The notes under the pieces were generated by a model. It was not told the origin of the DNA. It worked only from the letters and a program-made list of their open reading frames with translations, and searched no databases. This document shows, piece by piece, positions 46,501-54,572 of a stretch of DNA of 64,000 nt (position 1 is its first letter; the number at the start of each line of letters is the position of its first letter). The position numbers were made by a program, and so were the translations under genes. Source of the DNA: SSSZ01 sp016790965 (GTDB lineage: Bacteria > Pseudomonadota > Gammaproteobacteria > Burkholderiales > Rhodocyclaceae); NCBI GenBank assembly GCA_016790965.1, contig JAEUNZ010000031.1, positions 124,001 to 188,000 of the forward strand, in the 5' to 3' direction.

Positions 46501-48206
46501 TTGGGTAGCACCAGGACGTTTAAGAACTGAAGGTCTTCAGCTGCGGCATCAATAAGTGTCTTGCGTTCAAGGTCGGAAAGCTTTCCACCAAGAAGTTGTA
46601 AATCTTTAACGATTGCCACGCTCCGCCAGAGATTTAGCGGATGTATTGCTGACAACAGGACCTCTGTCGTCGCCTCTCGACGGTAGACGTACAACTCCAT
46701 CGCCAGCAACCAATGAACGATACGTTCAGCTTCGTCCATGGCCTGAGAAAACATCTCTTGGTAACTGGCCTGGAGTTGCTTCAGTAGCTGATCGTAGGCC
46801 TCGAGGTAGTCATCAGCCGCTTGAAGTGCATCCGGGCGGCCAGCAAGTAGTGCTACGGGAGACACAGTCAATTCACCGAGATATTTCAACAGACGAGTTC
46901 TGGCGTCAAACAACTTATCAGCAAGCTCCGCGCAAATCTCGGGAGCTAATTGGGCTTCCACGAACTCGTCCAGCCAGCCCTTGAATTCAGAGAAAACAAA
47001 TGGCTGCCATGACTTAAAAGCTGAAACTTCCGTTAGCGCCTCAAGCCGATCAGATTCAATCTCGATGACTCCCCCCCAATGGGTAGCGGTAGAACGAGAT
47101 TTGGATAGGGCGATCACATCGGCACGGGCGAGAGCGACAATGTTCTCGGCGTTTTCTCCCTTGATGCCAGCGCTACTCGGCGGGGTAATTACGTCATCAT
47201 CCTGATCGTTCTCTGCAGCGTGGACCCGTTGTGCTACAGACTCTGCGATGTCAGACAAATCTTCATTCTTGCCATCGAGAAGTAGTTCGGCCACTTTGGA
47301 TTCGACCGGAATCCTAGTGACGATGTCTTTATCGCCGTTGTTACCAGTCGATCCCCCTGTCGAAACTTTGCCCTTCCAAATTGCCTGAATATCAGTGAGA
47401 TCAAGATCATTTAGTCCTGAAGCTGACTTGTAATCTATGGCCTTAAGCCGTCTTTTTATTGCGTTAAATTTCGTCTTTGCCTGCCCCGTTTGTTGGCGGC
47501 AAAACGCCGACATTCGATCCCAATCTTCTGGTGTTGCGTTTCGAATCATCGCCAACATCTCAGCGTTAACGCGAAGTCGCTTTATGATGCGGGCCTCGGT
47601 ACTCTCGTCGGTCAAGTGCAGATCAGAAAAAAGCCCAAGTGCCGACAATTTCGTGGGAGCACTAACTGAGCGTTTAGCGGCTGGTAGTTCTGCCAAGACC
47701 TCTGCAAAGCTAGCCAACGCATGTGCTGGGAGAGTTGGGCAACGTTTAGATTTGAGAGCGTCCCAGAGGGTTCGAAGCCAAACAACTTCAGCCCTATCTC
47801 GCTCGATATCACACATTCGTGTAATCAAAGGTTGCTCATCCAACTGCCTAAACGTATTCAGCGAAGCTGCTTTTCCAAGTGGGCCATCAGCAACAACAAC
47901 AATGGTCTTCAGGTTTTGGTTGCGCCACTGGACGGCCGTCTCCTCATCGGAGGCGACCAAATCCGCGTACTTAGGATACGAAGCTTGAAATGACGCTACT
48001 AAATCAGCCTCATGAACTAGCGATATCCGCAGTTTTTTGCCTGTTTTTGCAAAAAGACCCGGCAAACACTTCAATAAGTGTTCCCGATCCAGAGGGGAAA
48101 TATCGCGTGCGATGACGCCGAATTCTTCACGATTGGCGGAGGCATCAATCTCCGAGATCAATAACTCGGCCATTCGTTGAGCAACGTTCGTTTTTGCTTC
48201 ACTCAT
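43506..48206 (-). CDS. DptH-like protein with C-terminal HerA/FtsK-type ATPase
   Basis: A 1566-aa protein. The first 1200 residues have no motif I can name and may form the nuclease or scaffold part. The C-terminal third is a HerA/FtsK-type motor: Walker A LGASGSGKTETL with K1231, Walker B FVVIDEAKIL with D1453-E1454, and a following sensor-like LASQMSDHFG. Size, architecture and neighbours match DptH/DndH, the large ATPase of phosphorothioation-dependent restriction, which works with F and G subunits. It overlaps the DptG-like gene by 8 bases and the 93-aa gene by 4. The region 1105-1170 is acidic and Ser/Thr-rich, likely a linker. Assignment is by architecture, not by alignment. Confidence 0.65.
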   Translation of the reverse strand: MSEAKTNVAQRMAELLISEIDASANREEFGVIARDISPLDREHLLKCLPGLFAKTGKKLRISLVHEADLVASFQASYPKYADLVASDEETAVQWRNQNLKTIVVVADGPLGKAASLNTFRQLDEQPLITRMCDIERDRAEVVWLRTLWDALKSKRCPTLPAHALASFAEVLAELPAAKRSVSAPTKLSALGLFSDLHLTDESTEARIIKRLRVNAEMLAMIRNATPEDWDRMSAFCRQQTGQAKTKFNAIKRRLKAIDYKSASGLNDLDLTDIQAIWKGKVSTGGSTGNNGDKDIVTRIPVESKVAELLLDGKNEDLSDIAESVAQRVHAAENDQDDDVITPPSSAGIKGENAENIVALARADVIALSKSRSTATHWGGVIEIESDRLEALTEVSAFKSWQPFVFSEFKGWLDEFVEAQLAPEICAELADKLFDARTRLLKYLGELTVSPVALLAGRPDALQAADDYLEAYDQLLKQLQASYQEMFSQAMDEAERIVHWLLAMELYVYRREATTEVLLSAIHPLNLWRSVAIVKDLQLLGGKLSDLERKTLIDAAAEDLQFLNVLVLPKIASSDGQTKLLGHAGLIAHLPMFKEAPRGVLEPDGIKSVNTLAQLIAYLRPFARPGLQVLLINAPRPSRFIETILDALDLDNSATEETFWGVHFRFRYTSEDTRGWTSELEEMDDLLKDRIRKGQEKGLITLSVHADAKKWPDIIAEASDLPAHLTVVFDPFEVRTALVSRAALHDLSPWMPTCEYRYNKLKKQIMVVPVSEEYIFATYFAAATLVHGELRASTATHQPQVPVIKAWLDQLAATSTWTVVADPHRVLLPRLGDSEVIDRRTERARQITTFGSDLSPFVRRLDDQLRKTHFVAEPPTLEQLIRDLVAMEPNGILGLVGGDKTKHIKGALGKLIAMRWYRRLDPSGLAVSLDTQNARRWLSAGGHSNVQADLLGLRDEAGELVIDVIEVKAHDEAVPYTVQDGIVKGHAVDQVLSTLHALAEVFGSNSESPLAKPRREVLREHLYTALLRDLDPAHIERWHGLLQDLFNGNVKVKLAGRIVHVQLASVANSGRQVFQTSSGIPIQIDTLAATDVDLVLTATRLVQTDVLEASADSGSMEPLTPIEPIRAFQVLSLLSSERMTREEGTTGSAEQETESETAEGTTETEPQATSDGLSATPSLDVSGTTAVIGKQHPTTLEIQLGEEFNTKAPVTWAPGRQSNGFFLILGASGSGKTETLKVLGKGVEDYGVPVLVFDFHGDVTFPGLRHVLMSSGTASTVGINPMELDSQSAEETGLYDQRKVIRDMIRNAVPALGHRQNAILRDAIEDAYTAAGFVDSDPSTWKNPPPTFSDVEDILGTWAEDDHRKSQRSAIEGCLAAVQEIFEHPIFHRTEHISIEEILSSNVRLDLSKLTDEVRYIAAETMLRKIFRVLRLKGPIPVQPTDDRQRFRLFVVIDEAKILSTGAGDPDSPDRILNLLFTEARKFGLGMVLASQMSDHFGSEVKANAATWLVLRPMDVKEAKKNAPNVHMDPDALTSLKGRGDGYLRDRSSARAKRIQVRPLPSEGPKE

Positions 48207-49683
48207 AGCTATCTTCCAAAAGTCCGACTACTGCAACGCTGTCTGCTAAACGCCGTGCCAGGCCGATAGACTCGAGGCGCGACAAGAATCTTTCACTGTT
48301 CTCTGTAAGTTCTCTTGCAGGAACATGTGCCCCAACATCGCTAAGCAACTCCGCATCGTCAATACGTCCACCTACGATGATTCCCCAGCGTTGCCTTAAC
48401 AAGTCGAGAAAGTCTCTGTACTCAAGGGGTGATGACGAAACATCAACAACCGAGGCGACAAGCACCTCAAGGGTTCGATCTGTTGGCACGAGGCGCTTTT
48501 TCGGGTTCTTCTGCTGTGGATACAAAAAACCACTGCGAATTCCTAGCAAGCGCAGGTATCCATCGAGACCTCGACCGGAACTACCTTCAATCGCGCGAAT
48601 GATCTCGTCGGAAGACTCAGCCTCAATCTCCTCCGGTAGCGCATCTGCACGGATTTCAGCCAAACGCTTGATAGTCGCATGGCTAGATTCAATGGGAGCA
48701 TTCCCATTGCTCTCAAGAAATGAATTGATTGCCCCAAGTGGCTCCTGGTACCACGTTGGAGAAACTGCACGCATCAAGTCTCGAAGGACTGCAGCCATAT
48801 AGGCACGCGCATCGCTGATCGTTCTTGCTACGCAACGCGTACTGGCGTCGGCGACGTTTGAATACGCATCGCCCGATGCATCTACAAGGAGAATGCGTTC
48901 GGGCATTTCGTAGCGTTCCCGTGGTCGAGTCGCAGCATGAACAAAAACCGACAATGCAGCGAGCAGGATGACGCGTTGCAAAGTGGCGATGGGGTTCGGC
49001 TTTAGCTTTCGTTCGTAGGCTGCAAGGGATTTGGCGGACTCGCGGAGTGCCGTTTCAATGGGTGAAAATGCTGACGAAAGATCTTCAGCTAACACTGCTG
49101 AAGCCGATTTCGGCTTCGTATCCTCCACTAGGGGGGCCAAAAGTGCAGAAAGGTCATCCAGATCCGAAGCGTCCTTGTTAGGCGCCGTCAGGCTATTGAG
49201 CAGATCGAGAATATCTAGCCTGTCACTTTCCGAATTGCCGCCCCATAGCCGATGAACAAACGCACCGGCGCCATCATCCGAGGCATCGCCAGTTACGGTA
49301 AGGGCGGTTGGTGATGAGAACGAAGAGAACTCCGGAGAAACGCCAAATACAGCTCCATCGGCCCCAAGCAAAGTGCGTATTAGCGGAAGTACCTTGGTCA
49401 TCAGCGCTGACGACCGCAAGTCCTCAGCCTCGCCCAGCCGCCCCCAACGCTCACGATGATTCTCGACCAGCCCTTTGGCGGCAGCCAATCGGTCTTCAAT
49501 AGCACTCTGATTCAGCGTTGCCTGAAATAACTGTTTCAGTACAGACATCCTGCCAACACATTTATGCTCGGTTCTCATCAATGCATTGGCGATGTGGACG
49601 GGCTTTATCTTCGCTTCCATAAAGCGATAGCCGTGTCGACGGAAGATCTCATCACTGATTGCTTTGCGAATTTCTTTATTCAT
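48199..49683 (-). CDS. DptG-like protein
   Basis: A 494-aa protein between the DptF-like and DptH-like genes, the position of DptG/DndG. It is mainly helical. One strongly hydrophobic stretch (TLQRVILLAALSVFVHAAT, about 238-256) resembles a segment of DptG-family proteins. No nuclease or nucleotide motif is visible. It starts 12 bases after the 1229-aa gene without a strong ribosome-binding site, suggesting coupled translation, and overlaps the next gene by 8 bases. The call depends strongly on context. Confidence 0.5.
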   Translation of the reverse strand: MNKEIRKAISDEIFRRHGYRFMEAKIKPVHIANALMRTEHKCVGRMSVLKQLFQATLNQSAIEDRLAAAKGLVENHRERWGRLGEAEDLRSSALMTKVLPLIRTLLGADGAVFGVSPEFSSFSSPTALTVTGDASDDGAGAFVHRLWGGNSESDRLDILDLLNSLTAPNKDASDLDDLSALLAPLVEDTKPKSASAVLAEDLSSAFSPIETALRESAKSLAAYERKLKPNPIATLQRVILLAALSVFVHAATRPRERYEMPERILLVDASGDAYSNVADASTRCVARTISDARAYMAAVLRDLMRAVSPTWYQEPLGAINSFLESNGNAPIESSHATIKRLAEIRADALPEEIEAESSDEIIRAIEGSSGRGLDGYLRLLGIRSGFLYPQQKNPKKRLVPTDRTLEVLVASVVDVSSSPLEYRDFLDLLRQRWGIIVGGRIDDAELLSDVGAHVPARELTENSERFLSRLESIGLARRLADSVAVVGLLEDSYE

Positions 49684-49695
49684 TTTGTTAGTGCT

Positions 49696-52600
49696 CTAGG
49701 TTGCAGAGTCGTAGCGGCGATTTGCCAAATCAACGACCACGGTAGTCCGAAGTTCACTATGCGGATCTACAACTTCGATCGTCCGAATATCAGAACTCTT
49801 CTCAGCGTACTGCGCCAGCGTGTCGTTGAATTGACTCAAACGCCGCGCAATTTCTTCACTGCCTTCGGAGATTGCTCCGGTCATAAGAGCTTGTAACAAG
49901 GTTGTATCAATCACAAGCCGGGCAAACCTTGGATCGTCCAGTGACGCCAAGATCAAATGATTAATTGGCTGCTCACCGAATGCGCGTCTCAGTACCGGTG
50001 CTAACTCTGGCTTATACAGACCAAGTTTGGGTCGAGGCACGGAGTGCCCAGACACCATCGCCTGGCCACGGGGCCGGGGAGAATAGGAAAGGCGAGTCCA
50101 AAGTCGGAGGGCTTCTTTCTTGGTTTCGTCACCTTTGTTCCACCAGCCATTGATCAGGGCAAGAAGGTGGCTAAGACGGATCGCCATTGCCTGTTGAGTG
50201 TCTTGCAGTTCCTTAAATAATTTATCGGCATCAGAGAAAACAACGAGGCGGCCGTTTTTATGCTCAAAATACCAACGACGCTTTAGAGCAGTAAAGTCAT
50301 CACGAACAAGGTTGGGTTCTTTCTCGGCGAGTTCATCGAGATTTTTTTGCAATACAGGGAAGTGATTGTTTCCTACGAACTCCTCCGGTTTAAGAATCCC
50401 ACGCCATAGTTTTTCATCAACACTGGCATCGGTCTGCTTTAACGGATCAAGCCCTCGCGAGAGATGCTCGAAGATGGAGCCTTCCCCTTCGAACGCGTTC
50501 CAGTAATAGCGTGTCGCTTCGGTATTGCCCAACTCAGCTAACTCGTCGCAGGAGCGCCCTCCAAAGATAAGATACGAGACAAAGGCGAGGGCCTCACGGA
50601 AGGTGACACGCGCGCCGCGTTCACCAACAACTGTGAGCAACTTCACCATTCGTTCTTGGGGACCACTGGATCTCAGCAATTTGCGGTTGTAGGTCACGCC
50701 GCATGTATTGAGGGCCGGACACGACGAGCATGCCTGATACCACTGATCGTCGGTAAGTTTGTCGATAATTGCTTTTGTCAGATCGGCTGACAGAACGCGT
50801 CGCAGGCTGAGATCAACAACAACGGTTTCGCCAGGCTTCGGCTTCCAGGCTTCATCATCGTCCACTTGCTCAGAATCAAGGGGCCGATAGCCGACAAGTT
50901 TTAGCAAGTTGCCTCGAATTTCCTCCAGCCACGGGTGCTTGTCCCGAAAAGTTCGTACAAGATCGACCAACGGACCTTCGTTGATAGCTATACAGAACGG
51001 CTTACCCTGGTCTCGTGCGACCTGCCAGCGTGATGCAATTTCCTCTGCCGAGTATTCGCTTGCGTCGGTAATGATCTCGGCTTCCTTCAGATCATTCTTC
51101 ATCAAGAGAATTGCGTGAGTCTTTCCGTCTCCCGCATTTCCAGTGATAACTACAGAGCCGCCCGCGCGAACAATCTTGCGGACCACGTCTTCCAACTTCG
51201 TTCGGATGTTCAACTCTTTCAGACGAGAGACGCTCACATGATCGCTGAACGCGCTTTCATTTCGGTATAGGAGGCGAATGAACTTCAGTCGTTCATCAGC
51301 TTTGGCATCTGTAGTCATGGAGAGTCTTCCTGAGGCTGATTGATTCTGAAAAAGGCTACGCTGACCACTTGATCCATCAGAACGTTCCGGGATAAATCGG
51401 GAGACTCGTTCTTTAAGTGGGCTTGAATTGGCTACCGCCTCCAACGCTGGGCGATGATTAAGGCGTGAACTAAGCCAGCGCGAAATCCAGTAATCCGCAA
51501 TTTCTGCTTCTGAGTTTTCGGATTCTGGATCGAGCGCATATCGGGGGGGGTCATCGACGCCAAGTAGTACGCGTTCAAGATTTCCAACTAGCGATACTCC
51601 GTAGATGATTCGGGGGGCCCCGTGCTGGAGGAGGTTTGATTGATTAAGCCCAAGCGCAGCGAATCCTTCGCGTAATTGGCGCAGTTTCGGACTTTGCCCC
51701 TCACCGAATACAAAATTGACGTTCCTGTAGTTCTTGCTTGTTTCGGCCAGAAATGCCAACCCGCGTTCCGTTTCTGAGGAGAGATTCGGGGATCCAAACC
51801 CTTCTGTCCTCCCGAGACATCGATACTCGATTGGCAACGATTGTCCAGTAACTGTTTTTGCCGGAAGGCGGACACGGTTGTATTGAGCGGAATAGTCTGT
51901 GTAAAGGCTGGTTGTACCTAAAAACGCCAAATGCGGCTCTTTAGTAATTGCGCGCCCCGCCATTTGGCTGGCAATGATGCTTACGACATTATTGTATCGA
52001 TCACGGTAATCCTTTACGACCTTTGGGCTCATCATCATCAGACAAACCAGTTTCCCGCCGAGCAAATGGTTGTACGGCGGTACAGCTCCGCAGACCGTAA
52101 TTTCCATCATGCTCGTTGCAGAAAAGCGTTTCTTGAGTTGCTTGATTGCCACCCCGACAGCCCAAGTTCCCTCCTCAGATTCGGTCAGTTCCTTAACGGT
52201 ACCGGTCCACATCGCCAACGCGCGATAGGCCCGAAGGATCTCTCGAACAACCCGAGCACGCTTTGATCGATATAGAGGGGTCTTGGTAAGTTCGAGCAAT
52301 CGCTCTGGCGATAAGTCTTCAGAACTAGGGCGTTTAGTCGCGCCACCATCGTCGTCACTTCTAAGCGAATCCTCTCTATCTTTTTGCGCGTCCTCTTCGA
52401 GTACCGCAAGGCGACTCAGGGTCTCCTCATCAACACTGTGATCAATTCGCCTGTCCACAGGCAGGTCGTCCAGATAGACTTGCTCGTAGTCCTCTTCCAA
52501 GCGATGACGGAATGCAGCAAGGATCTCGACATCCGTAACCAAGCCCTGGTCAATAATTTCTAGTAGGCCATCCTGTGTCCAGCCTAGAGCCTTGTCTCGT

Positions 52601-53385
52601 GTAGTTAACTGCATTACGGTATTACCTAGAGCCGCGATACCGATTACTGGATGGCTCGGCTGCGCCGCATCGCGAACAAGGTAAAACAGATTACGGCCAG
52701 GTGAAGAACGGTAACGAGTCGCCCAACTGTGGCGGAAATACCGCCAAATATCGATCAATCGAATGTTTGTGTGCTGGTCACGCTCATCACTGACCAACTG
52801 GAGATATGGCTGGCAAATTTGCTTGAGGAGTGCGACTCTGCTTTCTTGGGGGCCAGCCAATACCCGCTCGAGTTGCTCTGCCAAACGGCGTCCATCGGCA
52901 ATCAGGTCGGTAATGGGCTTTGTTGAAGCGTACTTGGATGGCCGCTCTAAGGAAAACAGAAAGCGCCGATTTGAATCTTCCGCCAGTTGATCATTTCGTC
53001 CGAACAGAAGTTGCTGTCTGATACTTTCTTTACGTTCGACCAAGTTGGCAGTCTTGGGGGGGCGGACATATATCCAGTGCGGATCGACATGAAGTTCCCA
53101 ACCGATATGAATCAAGTCCCTCAACAGGGACGCAGCAACACGCAAACGAAGAGCCTGTGGTGCGTAGGATTCGTTTGCTCTAACTATGTTGTCAAGTTGA
53201 GCAATCGCTTCCGCTCTAGGTAGCTTTGATAGCCGGCGAAGCGTTTCGTAGGAGGTGCCGTCGTCATCGATACGCGGTTTGAAAACACGCCAATCCTCAT
53301 CCTCAGGCGCTCCATTAAAGAAACTCGCCTGATTGCGATCTTCTACCTCATTAGTTACTGTCAGTTCCAAATCTTCTCTTCTCAT
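49696..53385 (-). CDS. DruA/DUF4338-like and DptF-like fusion protein
   Basis: A 1229-aa protein made of two halves. Residues 1 to about 640 match the long form of the DUF4338 (Druantia DruA) family, with DIWRYFRHSW, HPVIGIAALG, GAVPPYNHLLGGKL and FLGTTSLYTDYSAQYNR in the family order. After a Ser/Gln-rich linker (about 640-690), residues 690-1229 form a DptF-like NTPase: Walker A ITGNAGDGKTHA with K755, a conserved PFCIAINEGPL strand, and a cysteine group C886-x2-C889-x5-C895. I know DruA from Druantia and DptF from Dpt/DndFGH restriction as separate proteins. An ATG at 51318 (M690) preceded by AGGA could also yield the DptF-like half alone. It is followed by DptG- and DptH-like genes. Confidence 0.75.
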   Translation of the reverse strand: MRREDLELTVTNEVEDRNQASFFNGAPEDEDWRVFKPRIDDDGTSYETLRRLSKLPRAEAIAQLDNIVRANESYAPQALRLRVAASLLRDLIHIGWELHVDPHWIYVRPPKTANLVERKESIRQQLLFGRNDQLAEDSNRRFLFSLERPSKYASTKPITDLIADGRRLAEQLERVLAGPQESRVALLKQICQPYLQLVSDERDQHTNIRLIDIWRYFRHSWATRYRSSPGRNLFYLVRDAAQPSHPVIGIAALGNTVMQLTTRDKALGWTQDGLLEIIDQGLVTDVEILAAFRHRLEEDYEQVYLDDLPVDRRIDHSVDEETLSRLAVLEEDAQKDREDSLRSDDDGGATKRPSSEDLSPERLLELTKTPLYRSKRARVVREILRAYRALAMWTGTVKELTESEEGTWAVGVAIKQLKKRFSATSMMEITVCGAVPPYNHLLGGKLVCLMMMSPKVVKDYRDRYNNVVSIIASQMAGRAITKEPHLAFLGTTSLYTDYSAQYNRVRLPAKTVTGQSLPIEYRCLGRTEGFGSPNLSSETERGLAFLAETSKNYRNVNFVFGEGQSPKLRQLREGFAALGLNQSNLLQHGAPRIIYGVSLVGNLERVLLGVDDPPRYALDPESENSEAEIADYWISRWLSSRLNHRPALEAVANSSPLKERVSRFIPERSDGSSGQRSLFQNQSASGRLSMTTDAKADERLKFIRLLYRNESAFSDHVSVSRLKELNIRTKLEDVVRKIVRAGGSVVITGNAGDGKTHAILLMKNDLKEAEIITDASEYSAEEIASRWQVARDQGKPFCIAINEGPLVDLVRTFRDKHPWLEEIRGNLLKLVGYRPLDSEQVDDDEAWKPKPGETVVVDLSLRRVLSADLTKAIIDKLTDDQWYQACSSCPALNTCGVTYNRKLLRSSGPQERMVKLLTVVGERGARVTFREALAFVSYLIFGGRSCDELAELGNTEATRYYWNAFEGEGSIFEHLSRGLDPLKQTDASVDEKLWRGILKPEEFVGNNHFPVLQKNLDELAEKEPNLVRDDFTALKRRWYFEHKNGRLVVFSDADKLFKELQDTQQAMAIRLSHLLALINGWWNKGDETKKEALRLWTRLSYSPRPRGQAMVSGHSVPRPKLGLYKPELAPVLRRAFGEQPINHLILASLDDPRFARLVIDTTLLQALMTGAISEGSEEIARRLSQFNDTLAQYAEKSSDIRTIEVVDPHSELRTTVVVDLANRRYDSAT

Positions 53386-53452
53386 GCAAATGCGTTGCTA
53401 CCGGTAGAAAACGGGTACCGCCAGTTCGCCAATATCCAATTCGTTGTGCCGA

Positions 53453-53677
53453 TTACTCTTGGTCATCGCCACCAACATCGTTCATTAAGGCTGTCGAGGT
53501 CTGCTGCCTGATCCATTGATCAATCTCGGACCGAGGGAAACGCCATGTACCCCCTACCTTGAACGCGGGAATCTTCTTCTCAGCAGCCAACCGGTAGATA
53601 GTTCGCTCGGTCACCTTGAGGTACGCGGCAACTTCCCTGATGGTGAGGATTTCACCTTCGTTAGTTTTATTCGGCAT
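53453..53677 (-). CDS. Excisionase-type HTH DNA-binding protein
   Basis: A 74-aa protein from the ATG at 53677 (MPNKTNEG). Almost all of it is a MerR-like winged helix of the excisionase/HTH_17 type (ILTIREVAAYLKVTERTIYR, then KVGGTWRFPRSEIDQW). The TTG at 53689 is a possible longer start. Such proteins act as recombination directionality factors or local regulators. It lies 67 bases upstream of the DruA-DptF gene on the same strand and may control that operon, or be left over from the element that carried it. Confidence 0.8.
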   Translation of the reverse strand: MPNKTNEGEILTIREVAAYLKVTERTIYRLAAEKKIPAFKVGGTWRFPRSEIDQWIRQQTSTALMNDVGGDDQE

Positions 53678-53873
53678 GTCTCTAGCCAAAAAAGATCAAA
53701 GATCGACACAATAGTGCAAAATTTTCAAGGTGACAATGCTGTTTGGTAGCTAATTGGAAAGATTTTCCAATATCTACGGCTCACCAAGTGAGCCTGTCGA
53801 TAAACATATGTTGGAAGAAGGCTTGGCGCTCGGGCGCGGAAGCGATCGGCGCAATTACGGGATCACGATGCTT

Positions 53874-54101
53874 TCAGCGAGTTTCTCGCTTGGCTGACGT
53901 CTTTTTCCCTAAATGGAGTTCGGCGGCGCGGTCGAAGCCCACCCAAACCCCATTGATATCTTGCCCCCTGAAAGCTAGTTCTTCGCGGGCCAATTGATTG
54001 AGATCCAGTTCCCCGCGCGCAACAGCTGCTAGAACTTTGCTTGTGGCAAGTTGAATGAAGCCAACCTCGTCGACGGTGAATCCGCCTGTTGTGTAGGACA
54101 T
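53874..54101 (-). CDS. Small conserved protein of recombinase cassettes
   Basis: A 75-aa protein. The middle segment LDLNQLAREELAFRGQD followed by GVWVGFDRAAELH resembles small proteins that I know from DUF2924/serine-recombinase cassettes of proteobacterial elements. No function is known. It lies 72 bases after the 132-aa gene on the same strand. Confidence 0.6.
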   Translation of the reverse strand: MSYTTGGFTVDEVGFIQLATSKVLAAVARGELDLNQLAREELAFRGQDINGVWVGFDRAAELHLGKKTSAKRETR

Positions 54102-54173
54102 TTACTCTCCAAGGCATTGCATGACTGAGTCATGAACGCTCTGTTTGCCTTGGAAGCCAAGTTGAAAATCGTC

Positions 54174-54572
54174 TCATGTATGCCGGCATAAGGGCATCAT
54201 CAAAAACATTCTTTGCTCTTCCCAATCAATAGGGAATGGAAGCATTAATTGCTTGAGTGTCAGGCGCGCCGGCTGGCGGCCATCCAGAATCGCATCTACG
54301 ATGTCCGGTGCCAGTAGCGCCAGTTTGACGATGCGACTGACAAACGAGGCCCCAATCCGCTCGCCTCTGGCGATGTCTTCGATGCAACCGTAGGTTCCAT
54401 TTTCCAGCAGCGCCCGCCACCGGAATGCTCGGGCCAGCGCCTTGATCATCGTGTTATCGATAGTGGCCTTCGGCGCTGGGTTGCCCTGAGTGCCGTCAGG
54501 CAGGACGATGACCTTTCGCCCGCCACGCTGCTTGAAAGTCATCGGCACATGGATGGAAACGATCTCCATCAT
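54174..54572 (-). CDS. Recombinase-associated protein with ParB-like HTH
   Basis: A 132-aa protein. The C-terminal half contains a helix-turn-helix-like stretch (GCIEDIARGERIGASFVSRI) followed by LALLAPDIVDAIL, as in ParB-type HTH domains found beside or fused to large recombinases. Its ATG overlaps the recombinase stop by 4 bases, so both are made together. It is probably a DNA-binding partner of the recombinase. Confidence 0.65.
   Translation of the reverse strand: MMEIVSIHVPMTFKQRGGRKVIVLPDGTQGNPAPKATIDNTMIKALARAFRWRALLENGTYGCIEDIARGERIGASFVSRIVKLALLAPDIVDAILDGRQPARLTLKQLMLPFPIDWEEQRMFLMMPLCRHT

Noticed and set aside
43506..48206. Reading the 1566-aa ATPase as a conjugation (TraG/VirB4-like) or BREX (BrxC/PglY) protein
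   Set aside because: The C-terminal position of the HerA/FtsK motor and the two upstream partner genes fit DptH better; no conjugation or BREX genes are nearby. A profile search would settle it.
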